Positions 26,883 to 35,848 of a stretch of 51,091 nucleotides of DNA are shown here, piece after piece; positions within the stretch are counted from its first letter, which is position 1, and each line of letters begins with the position of its first letter. A program made the position numbers and the translations under genes. The stretch covers positions 1 through 51,091 of the forward strand of contig JAHRWI010000007.1 in the NCBI GenBank assembly GCA_019090225.1, written 5' to 3'. The notes under the pieces were generated by a model that was not told the origin of the DNA, made no database searches, and was given only the letters and a program-made list of their open reading frames with translations. This stretch comes from Porticoccaceae bacterium. GTDB lineage: Bacteria > Pseudomonadota > Gammaproteobacteria > Pseudomonadales > Porticoccaceae.

Positions 26883-29378
26883 ATGGATTCCAACGGGAAA
26901 AAACCACAATTTATACGTTGGTTCGAAGAACTAACGATTGATGATGTGCCCCTGGTGGGCGGCAAAAATGCCGCCCTCGGTGAACTTTATCGCCAGCTAG
27001 TTCCCGCAAGGGTTCGGGTACCCAACGGTTTTGCCATCACGGCGGATGCCTACTGGTACTGCCTCAATCAGGCCGGAATCAAAAAGCCCCTTGAGAGTAT
27101 ACTTTCCCACCTGCAGGCTGATAGTGTCGACTCCCTCGCCAGCTGTGGCAGCCAGATTCGCACGCTGATTTACGAGGCGGGTCTGCCGGGCGACCTGGAG
27201 GATGAAGTTCTCGCGGCAAGTCAGCAATTACGCAAACAGTACCAGGGCCATATCAGCTTTGCCGTACGCTCATCTGCAACTGCGGAAGATTTACCCCAGG
27301 CTTCCTTTGCTGGCCAGCACGACTCCTTTCTTAATATAAATTCGGATGCAGAACTGCTTGAAGCCTGCCGACGCTGTTATGCCAGCCTGTTCACTGATCG
27401 CGCCATACATTACCGCATAGATCAGGGCTTCGAACATATGTCTGTGGCGCTCTCTATCGGCATTATGAAGATGGTGCGCTCCGACCTAGCCGCCAGCGGT
27501 GTGATGTTTTCCATCGATACCGAAAGTGGTTTCCCCGATGTCGCCTTTATCACCGCCGCTTATGGTCTCGGTGAAACTGTGGTCCAGGGCCAGGTAGCGC
27601 CGGATGAGTTTCACGTGCATAAGCCAACCTTTGAGCAGGGCTATCGCGCCGTGCTGCGTCGTGCACTGGGTAGCAAGCGAGTAAAAATGGTCTATTCCAA
27701 TAGGCGCCCTAAAGAACTACCTGAGGACTTATCCACAGCACTACCCAAAGAGCAATCACTCGCTCGCCCCGAAGATCAGACAACCGAAACAATGCCGGTA
27801 ACAAGCGCCGATCAAACGCGATTCTGTATCAGTGATGGGGATGTGCTCACCCTTACCGATTACTGTATCAAGACAGAGCACCACTTCTCTGCACGCGCTG
27901 GCCACCCCGTCCCCATGGACATGGAATGGGCGAAAGATGGTATCGATGGAGAACTGTATTTAATACAGGCGCGGCCTGAGACCGTTATGGCCCGGCAGAA
28001 TCCCTTGGTTAGCAAAAATTATCGCCTCATTGGCAAGCCAGGCGAAAGCCTTACACTAGGCCGCGCAGTAGGCTCCTCTATCGCCTCGGGTCGGGCGCGG
28101 ATTATTAATAACGCCAGCGAACTGGCTACCTTTCAAGCAGGGGAGGTATTGATTTCCAAAAATACCGCCCCCGACTGGGAGCCGGTGATGAAAATCGCTG
28201 CCGCCATCGTCACCGATACCGGCGGTCGCACCTGCCATGCGGCGATTATCGCCCGGGAACTCGGCATCACTGCGGTTGTCGGTACCAGTGACGCCACGCA
28301 AACCATAAAGGAAGGTCGGGAAGTCACCATATCCTGCGCGGAAGGGGATCAGGGAATGGTTTACCCCGGCGTGATCCCCTTCCAGATTGACGAATTGAAC
28401 ATCAAAGACCTGCCACGGCCCAAAACCCGAGTGATGCTAAATCTGGGCAATCCGGATCTGGCCTTCAAAACTGCACTGTTGCCGAGCGATGGGGTGGGAC
28501 TTGCCCGCGTGGAATTTATTATCGCTGAACACACCAAAGCTCACCCCATGGCCCTGCTACACCCGGAACAGATTACTGATCCGAAGGTGCGCAAAGACCT
28601 GTTCCATCGAGCGCGTCACCACGACTCCCCGGCCGACTACTTTGTCGAGCGCCTCTCGGAGGGCGTCGGCACCATCGCTGCGGCCTTTTACCCCAGGCCA
28701 GTAGTGGTGCGCATGTCCGACTTCAAGAGCAATGAATACGCAGCCCTTCCCGGAGGAGTCGACTTCGAGCTAAACGAGGAAAACCCGATGATCGGCTTCC
28801 GTGGTGCGGCCCGCTACACTCACCCCACCTACGCCGAAGGCTTTGCTTTGGAATGTAGCGCCATGAAACGGGTTCGGGACCTTATGGGTCTGAACAATGT
28901 CATCCTGATGATTCCCTTTTGCCGGCGCATCGACGAAGCTAAATCCGTCCTTGATGCGATGGCAGAGAACGGGCTGCAGCGCGGTGATAACGGCTTACAA
29001 ATCTATGTCATGTGCGAAATACCCAATAACGTCATTCTTATCGACGAGTTCGCGAAGCTCTTTGACGGCTTTTCGATTGGCTCCAACGACCTGACCCAAC
29101 TCACCCTGGGTGTCGACCGGGACTCAGAAATCGTAGCCTTTGATTTTGATGAGCGGGACCCCGGAGTCAAGGCAATGATTCGTATGGCGGTGGAAGGTTG
29201 CCGCCGCAACCAGCGTCATTCTGGCTTATGTGGGCAGGCCCCCTCCGATTATCCAGACATGGCCGAGTACCTGGTGGAACTAGGTATCGACTCCATCAGT
29301 GTGACGCCAGATACCTTCCTGTCCACACTTCGCCTGGTAGCAGATGTTGAAAAACGACTAACTGAAAAAGTGCCGTGA
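26883..29378 (+). CDS. ppsA: Phosphoenolpyruvate synthase family protein
   Basis: 831 residues. The ATP-binding N-terminal domain has VGGKNAALGELYRQL and FAVRSSATAEDLPQASFAGQHD. The swivelling phosphohistidine domain has GGRTCHAAIIARELGI with His452. The PEP/pyruvate barrel has LPGGVDFELNEENPMIGFRGAARY, IYVMCEIPNNVILIDEFAKLFDGFSIGSNDLTQL and the acid-base Cys783 in SGLCGQAPSDYP. All catalytic parts are present. It is slightly longer than E. coli PpsA, partly from a charged loop at about 275-310. PEP synthase makes PEP from pyruvate and ATP. It follows the ATP-grasp gene by 41 bases. Standing beside NifJ it may set the pyruvate/PEP balance; a dedicated role in the operon is also possible. Confidence 0.88.
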   Translation: MDSNGKKPQFIRWFEELTIDDVPLVGGKNAALGELYRQLVPARVRVPNGFAITADAYWYCLNQAGIKKPLESILSHLQADSVDSLASCGSQIRTLIYEAGLPGDLEDEVLAASQQLRKQYQGHISFAVRSSATAEDLPQASFAGQHDSFLNINSDAELLEACRRCYASLFTDRAIHYRIDQGFEHMSVALSIGIMKMVRSDLAASGVMFSIDTESGFPDVAFITAAYGLGETVVQGQVAPDEFHVHKPTFEQGYRAVLRRALGSKRVKMVYSNRRPKELPEDLSTALPKEQSLARPEDQTTETMPVTSADQTRFCISDGDVLTLTDYCIKTEHHFSARAGHPVPMDMEWAKDGIDGELYLIQARPETVMARQNPLVSKNYRLIGKPGESLTLGRAVGSSIASGRARIINNASELATFQAGEVLISKNTAPDWEPVMKIAAAIVTDTGGRTCHAAIIARELGITAVVGTSDATQTIKEGREVTISCAEGDQGMVYPGVIPFQIDELNIKDLPRPKTRVMLNLGNPDLAFKTALLPSDGVGLARVEFIIAEHTKAHPMALLHPEQITDPKVRKDLFHRARHHDSPADYFVERLSEGVGTIAAAFYPRPVVVRMSDFKSNEYAALPGGVDFELNEENPMIGFRGAARYTHPTYAEGFALECSAMKRVRDLMGLNNVILMIPFCRRIDEAKSVLDAMAENGLQRGDNGLQIYVMCEIPNNVILIDEFAKLFDGFSIGSNDLTQLTLGVDRDSEIVAFDFDERDPGVKAMIRMAVEGCRRNQRHSGLCGQAPSDYPDMAEYLVELGIDSISVTPDTFLSTLRLVADVEKRLTEKVP

Positions 29379-29490
29379 GTGTATATCTCTGGCGACGGGC
29401 CGTACTGAAAACCTCGGTGACGGAAATTCTGAACCCTGGCACTAAACCAGACCGCCGGGCGAATGCGGGCGCAAAAAGATAAGCTACAAG

Positions 29491-29512
29491 CACTGGTTCA
29501 CGCCTCCATTGA
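29491..29512. repeat. 22-base direct repeat, copy 1
   Basis: This stretch (starts CACTGGTTCACG) recurs exactly at 32557-32578. It directly abuts the P-type ATPase gene fragment on this side. Confidence 0.7.
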
Positions 29513-29640
29513 TAGCGGTGCCTGGATGGTCACCAGTAATCATCACCGGAGTAATTCCCGCCATGAGGCAATCCGCCACGGCCTGCGGTAGTTCTGGTCG
29601 CGGCGGATCAATCAGCGTCAGAAGCCCCAAATACAGCCTT
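29512..29640 (-). pseudogene. Remnant of a P-type ATPase gene
   Basis: About 129 bases align with 33608-33736 inside the intact P-type ATPase at roughly 85% identity by eye. The minus-strand translation has LTLIDPPRPELPQAVADCL and MITGDHPGTA, equal to the hinge region of the phosphorylation/nucleotide domains. Nothing else of the gene is present. It is a relic of a second copy or of a duplication and deletion event. Confidence 0.8.
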
Positions 29641-29728
29641 GATCGATTCTTGCAATTGATCAACCCTTGACCAGAACTGTGATTTATCAACGCCAGTGAT
29701 TCATCGATTAGCGACTAAAAAAACTCCC

Positions 29729-30169
29729 ATGCGCAACCGAGTATTCACATATATCACCCGAGGGGCAGAGCTACTGGTCCTTGATTATCTTGATCATTCT
29801 TACTCTGAACCTCAAATTCCAGGTGGAACAATCGAACCTGGAGAATCCCCGGAAGCAGCAGCAACCCGTGAAGCGGAAGAGGAAACCGGGCTGACAGACT
29901 TAAAGGTAATTTCTTTCCTTGGCTCATTCAAAAAAGACCTGCGAGACATCGGCAGGGATGAAATCATTCAAGCCTGGTTCTTTCATTTGGAGGCTGGAAA
30001 TCCAACACCGGAAAGGTGGCTGCATACTGAAGCCGACCCCCATGACGGCGAGGACTCAATCGTTTTTGAACTATACTGGGTTCCTGTCGACGCAATACCT
30101 CAGCTGGGGGGCATTGACAGCGCGATGTTATCGAAGCTCAAAGAATCCTTTGCCAATCCCGAAGCATAA
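29729..30169 (+). CDS. Nudix hydrolase
   Basis: About 146 residues. A complete Nudix box GGTIEPGESPEAAATREAEE plus ETGL follows the strand LLVLDYLDHSYSEPQIP. All metal-binding glutamates are present. The family hydrolyses nucleoside diphosphates linked to another group; the substrate is not predictable. A GTG at 29696 would add 11 residues, but the ATG at 29729 gives the usual short N terminus MRNRVFTYI. Neither has a clear ribosome-binding site. It sits just after the ATPase remnant. Confidence 0.85.
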   Translation: MRNRVFTYITRGAELLVLDYLDHSYSEPQIPGGTIEPGESPEAAATREAEEETGLTDLKVISFLGSFKKDLRDIGRDEIIQAWFFHLEAGNPTPERWLHTEADPHDGEDSIVFELYWVPVDAIPQLGGIDSAMLSKLKESFANPEA

Positions 30170-30566
30170 AAGTTGTAGCCGCTGAATGTTGTAGCAACTA
30201 AAAGTTGTACGAACGCAGCTAGACAAGGTGTTTAGCGGATAAATAAAAAGCATGGCCAATAATAATGTGGCGCCGGGCTTTAATTCTAGTGAGGCTAAGT
30301 CGTATTGAATTCATATCGCAATTTCGTAATAGAACATGACGCGGCAGAGTCATCGGCCACAGATTCTAAACGAGCTCCTTCTTATGATGAAAATCATTTA
30401 TATTTAGATTAAAAATCCTGTACTTTGGTTGGCGGGGTCGAAAATACATTTCGCGGTGGGCATCCCTTAGAAAGCAAACTAGGTGGATAAGGCCAGCGAT
30501 CTCAGGTAGCGGCAATCCTGGACGGGTCAGCTGGATTAAAATTAAGACAATAGAGGCTCTAGATTT
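30170..30566. other. Intergenic region, about 400 bases
   Basis: No credible gene. It contains an FNR-type site at 30384-30397 and a possible -10 at 30421-30426, giving the next gene a leader of about 135 bases. Confidence 0.5.
30384..30426 (+). promoter_or_regulatory. FNR/ANR-type promoter upstream of the glycine-rich membrane protein
   Basis: ATGAT-GAAA-ATCAT (30384-30397) is a perfect palindrome with the full TGAT-N4-ATCA core. TACTTT at 30421-30426 lies within one base of the class II -10 position relative to the site centre 30390.5. Confidence 0.5.
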
Positions 30567-31085
30567 ATGAAACGGATTTACTTTTTACTACCCACGGTAC
30601 AATCAGCGGAGAGCATAGTGACAGAGCTGGTAGCCAATGATCTCCCAGAAAAACGTATTCATCTGATTGCAAACGAAAGCACTTCACTGGAAGATTTGCC
30701 TGAAGCAACACTGCTGCAGAAAAGCGATTTCATCCCCGCCGTGGAGCGCGGCATTCCCATTGGAGGCACGACAGGTTTGCTTGCCGGTCTAGTCGCTATG
30801 GCCATTCCAGGTTTTGGTGGGATTGTTAGTGGAGGTGCGCTTATTGCTACAACCTTAGCCGGTGCAGGTGTTGGTACCTTACTGGGCAGCATGGTGGCAC
30901 TGGAAATTCCTAACACCCGCCACAAGGCCTTTCAGGAAGCCATCGATAAAGGCGAGATCCTTATGCTCGTCGATGCCCCGAAAGATCAGGTCGGCCACAT
31001 AACGGAAGTCGTTATCCGCCATCACGCAGAAGCCGAGTTAGAGGATATAGAGCCGAGAACGGCTCTGCTACCACCAGGTTATTGA
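30567..31085 (+). CDS. Glycine-rich membrane protein (DUF1269-like stress protein)
   Basis: 172 residues. The N-terminal half (RIYFLLPTVQSAESIVTELV, then RIHLIANES) resembles the ferredoxin-like domain of general-stress YflT/DUF1269-type proteins. Two hydrophobic glycine-rich segments follow at about 68-110 (GIPIGGTTGLLAGLVAMAIP and GGALIATTLAGAGVGTLLG), a glycine-zipper pattern that could insert in the inner membrane. The C-terminal part returns to a soluble domain (EILMLVDAPKDQVGHITEVV). The function is unknown. An FNR-type site stands upstream, so induction under low oxygen is expected. Confidence 0.75.
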   Translation: MKRIYFLLPTVQSAESIVTELVANDLPEKRIHLIANESTSLEDLPEATLLQKSDFIPAVERGIPIGGTTGLLAGLVAMAIPGFGGIVSGGALIATTLAGAGVGTLLGSMVALEIPNTRHKAFQEAIDKGEILMLVDAPKDQVGHITEVVIRHHAEAELEDIEPRTALLPPGY

Positions 31086-31221
31086 GTAGGATGAGTTCTC
31101 TATACGTGGCACGGTGGTAGGTGGATCAGATCGGATATTGTTGTAAATTAAGTAGGCTCCCTGCGATGATAGGCTTGCAGGGCGGCGATCAATAAAGATA
31201 TGTCTCACAAAGGGGAAGGCC

Positions 31222-31695
31222 ATGCCGAAGATTCTTGAAGCAATCCTGACCGAGGCTCTGGATGACGAATATAAAGCCAGAGCAAGCTATCAACTGATAC
31301 TGAACAAGTTCGGTGATGTTCGGCCGTTTTCAAATATCGTAGAATCCGAAAACCGGCATATCGGGGCACTTTCGGTGCTTTTCCAGAAATACGGCATTGC
31401 CATTCCAGACGATAACTGGGAAACAAAAGTAGAGGCCCCTGCCAGCAGGCTTGCCGCTTGCGAGTCTGGCGTCGAAGCTGAAATCGAAAATGCCGCGATG
31501 TATGACAGGTTAATTAAGCTCGCCGAGGCCTACCCAGATGTGCAGGCGGTGCTTAGGCAGTTGCAAAGGGCGTCTCAGGAGAATCATCTTCCCGCTTTCC
31601 AACGTTGTGTGGCCAGAGGAAACAAACCGGGCGAGCCTTCTACAGGCGGACGACGACGCAGACGCGGTCAAGGCTGTGATCAAGGCAGCAGGTAA
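31222..31695 (+). CDS. Ferritin-like protein (DUF2202 type)
   Basis: 157 residues. The helical opening ILEAILTEALDDEYKARASYQL has Glu and Asp-Glu positions of a ferritin-like diiron site. ESENRHIGALSVLFQKYG gives the ExxH of helix 2, and GVEAEIENAAMYDRLI the third helix. SQENHLPAFQRC gives the last His. The tail is basic (GGRRRRRGQG). Such proteins may bind a diiron centre and store or oxidise iron, but the function is not established for this group. AAGGGGAAGG precedes the ATG. Confidence 0.85.
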   Translation: MPKILEAILTEALDDEYKARASYQLILNKFGDVRPFSNIVESENRHIGALSVLFQKYGIAIPDDNWETKVEAPASRLAACESGVEAEIENAAMYDRLIKLAEAYPDVQAVLRQLQRASQENHLPAFQRCVARGNKPGEPSTGGRRRRRGQGCDQGSR

Positions 31696-31732
31696 ATAAA
31701 ATTCGTCCCCGCCCTGTCTTTTTTAAGTGACC

Positions 31733-32473
31733 ATGACGACGCTAACATGGATAGTGTCAAGCAGCCTGGTGATGAGCGGCATCGCTCTTGTCGGCGCGGT
31801 GACGCTGGTATTAAAGCCGGAAACGCTGGAAAAAATCATTCTGCCTCTGGTGGCTTTTGCCGCAGGGTCGCTGATAGGCGGCGCTTTTCTACACATGATC
31901 CCCGCCGGTCTATCCAGCTACGGTAACACCACCACTTTCTATCTGTGGATACTGTTTGGCTTTACAGTTTTTTTCATACTTGAACAATTCCTGCACTGGC
32001 ATCATTGTCATCGAGAAGGCGCGGACGGCAAGCAGCCGCTGACCTATCTGATATTGATCGGCGATGGCCTGCACAATTTTATCGGCGGGCTCGCGGTGGC
32101 TGGCACCTTTCTGATCGATATCCGCCTGGGGATTATGGCCTGGCTAGCGGCTGCCGCACACGAAATCCCCCAGGAATTAGGCGATTTTGGCGTCCTGATT
32201 CATGGTGGCTGGAAAAAATCGCGAGCGCTGCTTTTTAATGTGTTATCGGCGTTAACTTTTCTGGTGGGCGGCATAATCGCCTATGTCGCTTCCTTCCGCT
32301 TTAATGTGGACTTTCTGGTGCCCTTCGCGGCGGGCAATTTTCTCTATATCGGGGCCTCTGATCTCGTTCCAGAAGTCAACAAGCACGGTGAAATAAAAAC
32401 CAACGTTGTTCATTTCCTGGCGTTTGCCGCAGGTCTGTTCTTGATGTGGTTGATCAAATTCATTTTTGAATAA
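31733..32473 (+). CDS. ZIP family metal transporter
   Basis: About 246 residues with eight predicted membrane segments. The hallmark fourth and fifth helices carry GDGLHNFIGGLAVAGTF and AAAHEIPQELGDFGVLI, which include the metal-binding His and Glu residues. A short His cluster (HWHHCHREG) lies in the cytoplasmic loop. ZIP proteins move zinc, iron or manganese into the cytoplasm. A GTG at 31727 is two codons earlier; I use the ATG at 31733. The gene is convergent with the P-type ATPase and follows the ferritin-like gene by about 37 bases. Confidence 0.9.
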   Translation: MTTLTWIVSSSLVMSGIALVGAVTLVLKPETLEKIILPLVAFAAGSLIGGAFLHMIPAGLSSYGNTTTFYLWILFGFTVFFILEQFLHWHHCHREGADGKQPLTYLILIGDGLHNFIGGLAVAGTFLIDIRLGIMAWLAAAAHEIPQELGDFGVLIHGGWKKSRALLFNVLSALTFLVGGIIAYVASFRFNVDFLVPFAAGNFLYIGASDLVPEVNKHGEIKTNVVHFLAFAAGLFLMWLIKFIFE

Positions 32474-32541
32474 CGGCAGTGGGAGTAGTTGAAAAATATC
32501 CCGATGATTCGCCCCAGTGCAGCGAACTAATGCTATCCAAA

Positions 32542-32557
32542 GGTTGCCGCCGCAACC
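32542..32557. repeat. Hairpin GGTTGC-N4-GCAACC, shared with the PEP synthase gene
   Basis: The 19 bases 32540-32558 are identical to 29194-29212 inside the PEP synthase gene. The 22-base repeat follows immediately. The hairpin could also serve between the convergent ZIP and ATPase genes, but there is no T run. Confidence 0.55.
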
Positions 32558-32578
32558 ACTGGTTCACGCCTCCATTGA
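32557..32578. repeat. 22-base direct repeat, copy 2
   Basis: Identical to 29491-29512. It lies just beyond the 3' end of the intact P-type ATPase gene. Confidence 0.7.
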
Positions 32579-32613
32579 CTGCCCTTAGAAGCACTCTCCT
32601 AAGAAACACTTTC

Positions 32614-35256
32614 CTAATAAACCCTGCCCCGATAAATAAGACCACGACGCACCAGCCACTTTTCAATCTCCACCGCAAACAGAACCAGGGACGATAACAA
32701 CAGACAGACAACGAGGTCGAACAGGGGTAGAGCCTGAGTATGGAATATGCTGTTCAATGTTGGGACATAGATCACCGCCATCTGTAATGAAAGTGTCAAC
32801 AACACTGCACCTATTAGCGGCAGGTTGCTGACCAAACCCAGGCGAAACAGTGAAACGCTTTCACTGCGCACGGCCAGGGTATGAAATAGCTGTGACACCG
32901 TAAGTACCGTAAACACCATGGTCTGCCAGTATTCCACTCCACGAGAAATTGCCCATGCCATGGCCGCGATAGAGATACCACCGATAAACAGTCCAACCCA
33001 CACAATGTATTGCCACATTCCATGGGCGAAGATATTTTCCGCCGGTGGCCGTGGTGCACGGCGCATAATGCCAGGCTCAGCAGGCTCTGCAGTTAACGCC
33101 AATCCCGGCAGCCCATCAGTAATCAGGTTAATCCAGAGGATATGAATGGGCAATAGCGGTATGGGTAAGCCGAGAAATGGCGCGAGAAATAATGTCCATA
33201 TCTCACCGGAATTGGAGCTCATCGTATATTTGATGAACTTGCGGATGTTGTCGAAGATCCTGCGCCCCTCCCGCACCGCTCGAACAATGGTGGCAAAATC
33301 ATCATCCAGCAGCACCATGTCTGCCGCCTCTCGCGCCACATCGGTACCTTTCTGGCCCATGGCCACACCGATATTTGCGCGTTTCAGCGCTGGCGCATCA
33401 TTGACACCATCACCGGTCATGGCAACAAATTCACCCTTTACCTGCAGGGCTTTGACGATACGTAATTTCTGTTCCGGGTTCACTCGCGCATAGACCCGAA
33501 CAGAGTCAACAACGTGGGCAAACCTGTCATCGGATAGCTTTTCCAGCTCGTCACCACTCAACATGGTCTGAGCGTCATCGGTGATACCGAGACGTCGGGC
33601 GATGGCCATAGCGGTGCCTGGATGGTCACCAGTGATCATCACCGGAGTGATCCCCGCCGTTAGGCAATCCGCCACGGCCTGCGGTGCTTCTGGTCGTGGC
33701 GGGTCAATCAGCGCCACCAGTCCCAGAAACGTCAAGTTGTGTTCAGTTGTCTCAGCCTCTAAGGGTTCCGGCAATGCCGTAAATTCGCGCTTTGCCAGCG
33801 CCAGCACCCGGTAACCTTCGTTGGCTAACTGCGTCGCCTCGGCCAACACAGCCTCGGGCTCAAATGCCAGTTCAAATGCTGTTGCTCTATCAAGCCCTAA
33901 CGACTTGTCACATTGGGCCAAAACTCGTTCCGGTGCGCCCTTAACGTAGGCAAGCACACCTTCCGCTGACTGATGTAAGGTAGTCATCTGTTTGCGTTGA
34001 CTGTCGAAAGGAATAACGGCCAGCCTGGGTTTCACCAGCTCCAGCGCCACCTTGTCAAAACCAGCCCTGTCGGCCGCCTCAAACAGGGCTAGCTCGGTCG
34101 GTTCACCCGCTGGTTTTCCATCCCTGTCCGCCACATCGTTGTTCAGAGCCATGGCCTCTCCTAGCTCCGCCCAGGCCACATTGCTTCCTGATTCAGGCAG
34201 TGACTCATGTCGCTCATTTGCGGCAAAGAACAATTCAGCGCTCATGCGGTTGCGTGTCAAGGTGCCGGTCTTGTCAGTACAAATATAGGTCACCGAACCG
34301 AGGGTCTCCACCGCAGGCAGATTACGCACCAGAGCCTTGTGACGAATCAGCTTGTGCGCACCGAGAGCCAGCGAGATGGTCACCACTGCGGGTAAGGCTT
34401 CCGGTATCGCCGCGACCGCCAGACTCACTGCGGTCAAAAACATCAGCATGACCGGCTGGCCCTGGAGTAAACCAGCAATAAACACCACTGCAGAAATGGC
34501 CAACACAGCCAGGGCGAGATAACGACCGAAACGGGTCAAACGTACTTGCAGTGGCGTCTTTACACTCGCCGCTCCCTGCAGTAGTTCTGCGATACGGCCA
34601 ATCTCCGTGTCCAGGCCCGTGGCAATCACCAGGCCTTTGCCACCTCCACGAGTAACCAGGCTGCTCTTGAAGACCATATTTTGGCGATCTCCCAATGGTA
34701 GATTCGCATCGCTTAATAGCACTTGCTGCTTGTTAACAGGATGGGACTCACCGGTCAGAGCCGCTTCATCAACGCCCATTTCGTCCACGCCCAGCAAACG
34801 CAGATCGGCAGGTACAATATTACCCGCTTCCAGCAATACGACATCGCCGGGCACCAGTTCCGAGGCCGCCAGGGTAATGGCCCGACCATCGCGCAACACC
34901 AGAGCGTCAGGAGCGGCCATTTCCCGCAGGGCCGCTACGGCGCGCTCTGCCCTGAACTCCTGCACCACTCCGATGATGGCGTTGAGCAAAATAATCACCA
35001 GAATGGCAATGGTGTCCTGGGGCTCACCGATAAAGCCAGAAATCACCGCCGCCGCCAACAGTACGACGATCATGAAGTCAGTAAACTGCTCCAGTAGCAT
35101 ATGCAACAAGGTGCGACGGCGTTTTTCGGGGAGGGTATTTAAGCCGTGTTCAGCCAAACGTTTTTGTGCCTCGGCGGCACTCAAACCTGCTGCTGAGGAA
35201 TCGAGGTGCGACAGGGCCTCATCGGCCCCAACACAATGCCAGACCACCGCTTGCAT
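32614..35256 (-). CDS. Calcium-type P-type ATPase (P2A family)
   Basis: 880 residues from the ATG at 35256. The order is a cation-ATPase N-terminal domain (LSAAEAQKRLAEHGLNTL), the membrane pair, the actuator with LTGESHPVNK, the ion-site helix AIPEALPAVVTISLALGAHK, then DKTGTLTRN with the phosphorylated Asp328, the nucleotide domain with YVKGAPERV, MTGDGVNDAPALKRA in the hinge, and the C-terminal helices. IPEALP plus the C-terminal domain fits Ca2+ (or Mn2+) pumps rather than heavy-metal pumps. An open frame extends 34 codons upstream but overlaps the VIT gene and is not family-like. The ATG follows the VIT stop by 1 base. The operon is DUF211, VIT, ATPase. Confidence 0.92.
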   Translation of the reverse strand: MQAVVWHCVGADEALSHLDSSAAGLSAAEAQKRLAEHGLNTLPEKRRRTLLHMLLEQFTDFMIVVLLAAAVISGFIGEPQDTIAILVIILLNAIIGVVQEFRAERAVAALREMAAPDALVLRDGRAITLAASELVPGDVVLLEAGNIVPADLRLLGVDEMGVDEAALTGESHPVNKQQVLLSDANLPLGDRQNMVFKSSLVTRGGGKGLVIATGLDTEIGRIAELLQGAASVKTPLQVRLTRFGRYLALAVLAISAVVFIAGLLQGQPVMLMFLTAVSLAVAAIPEALPAVVTISLALGAHKLIRHKALVRNLPAVETLGSVTYICTDKTGTLTRNRMSAELFFAANERHESLPESGSNVAWAELGEAMALNNDVADRDGKPAGEPTELALFEAADRAGFDKVALELVKPRLAVIPFDSQRKQMTTLHQSAEGVLAYVKGAPERVLAQCDKSLGLDRATAFELAFEPEAVLAEATQLANEGYRVLALAKREFTALPEPLEAETTEHNLTFLGLVALIDPPRPEAPQAVADCLTAGITPVMITGDHPGTAMAIARRLGITDDAQTMLSGDELEKLSDDRFAHVVDSVRVYARVNPEQKLRIVKALQVKGEFVAMTGDGVNDAPALKRANIGVAMGQKGTDVAREAADMVLLDDDFATIVRAVREGRRIFDNIRKFIKYTMSSNSGEIWTLFLAPFLGLPIPLLPIHILWINLITDGLPGLALTAEPAEPGIMRRAPRPPAENIFAHGMWQYIVWVGLFIGGISIAAMAWAISRGVEYWQTMVFTVLTVSQLFHTLAVRSESVSLFRLGLVSNLPLIGAVLLTLSLQMAVIYVPTLNSIFHTQALPLFDLVVCLLLSSLVLFAVEIEKWLVRRGLIYRGRVY

Positions 35257-35257
35257 C

Positions 35258-35842
35258 TTAACCACCGACAAACAGGTAAATAAGCGCGGCGGTCGCCACC
35301 GCGACCAGCAAAGTCTGTAAGCCACTGCGCAGCCATGAAATATCTGCGACACGACCAAGAAATACGCCGAGCAAAAAAATCAGCATCAGCGCCACAAGAA
35401 TGGCCGCATAAAGTGGTGATACGGGTAGCGGGACACCTAGACTCCCTAACCATAGTGGCATCAGGATCAGCAGTGAAATAATAAGCGGCGCCAAACCATT
35501 AACCAGCGCCACCAACAGGGGTGTAAGGCGCGCCGCTTCACCATGCGTGCTTTTCTGGAGATCGCTAATCATTGCTTTCTCCAGCTTGCCCAGGGCGCGT
35601 CGCTGCTCCGCAGATTCACTAACATAAGCACTACTAAGGCCACTCATACCCAGGGCAATAGCCGCGCCCAGGCAGACGTTAATAATCACGGCTAAATCGG
35701 CAGGTGCGCTGACAAGAAATCCGAGAATGAGTCCCATCATAGTGAGTGCGCCATCAAAACCATTGACCACAAAATAACGCCGTAAAACAAGGTGGCTATG
35801 GGTGATACGCAGCAGAAATCTGGCGTGTTTTAAGCGACCCAT
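35258..35842 (-). CDS. VIT1/CCC1 family membrane transporter
   Basis: 194 residues. The N terminus RRYFVVNGFDGALTMMGLILGFLVS is the family signature (FDG with helix 1). SGLSSAYVSESAEQRRALGKLEKAM is the cytoplasmic helix, and three more helices follow. Family members move iron or manganese across membranes by proton exchange; bacterial and archaeal copies are often paired with DUF211 proteins, as here. Stop and next start are one base apart, and the DUF211 gene lies 6 bases upstream. Confidence 0.88.
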   Translation of the reverse strand: MGRLKHARFLLRITHSHLVLRRYFVVNGFDGALTMMGLILGFLVSAPADLAVIINVCLGAAIALGMSGLSSAYVSESAEQRRALGKLEKAMISDLQKSTHGEAARLTPLLVALVNGLAPLIISLLILMPLWLGSLGVPLPVSPLYAAILVALMLIFLLGVFLGRVADISWLRSGLQTLLVAVATAALIYLFVGG

Positions 35843-35848
35843 AAAAGC

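Larger units (their letters stand above)
29379..29728. other. Intergenic region after the PEP synthase gene
   Basis: About 350 bases. The first 110 bases show nothing recognisable; the rest holds the 22-base repeat and the ATPase gene remnant. TTGATCAA-containing repeats lie near 29639-29662 without FNR-type spacing. Confidence 0.5.
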
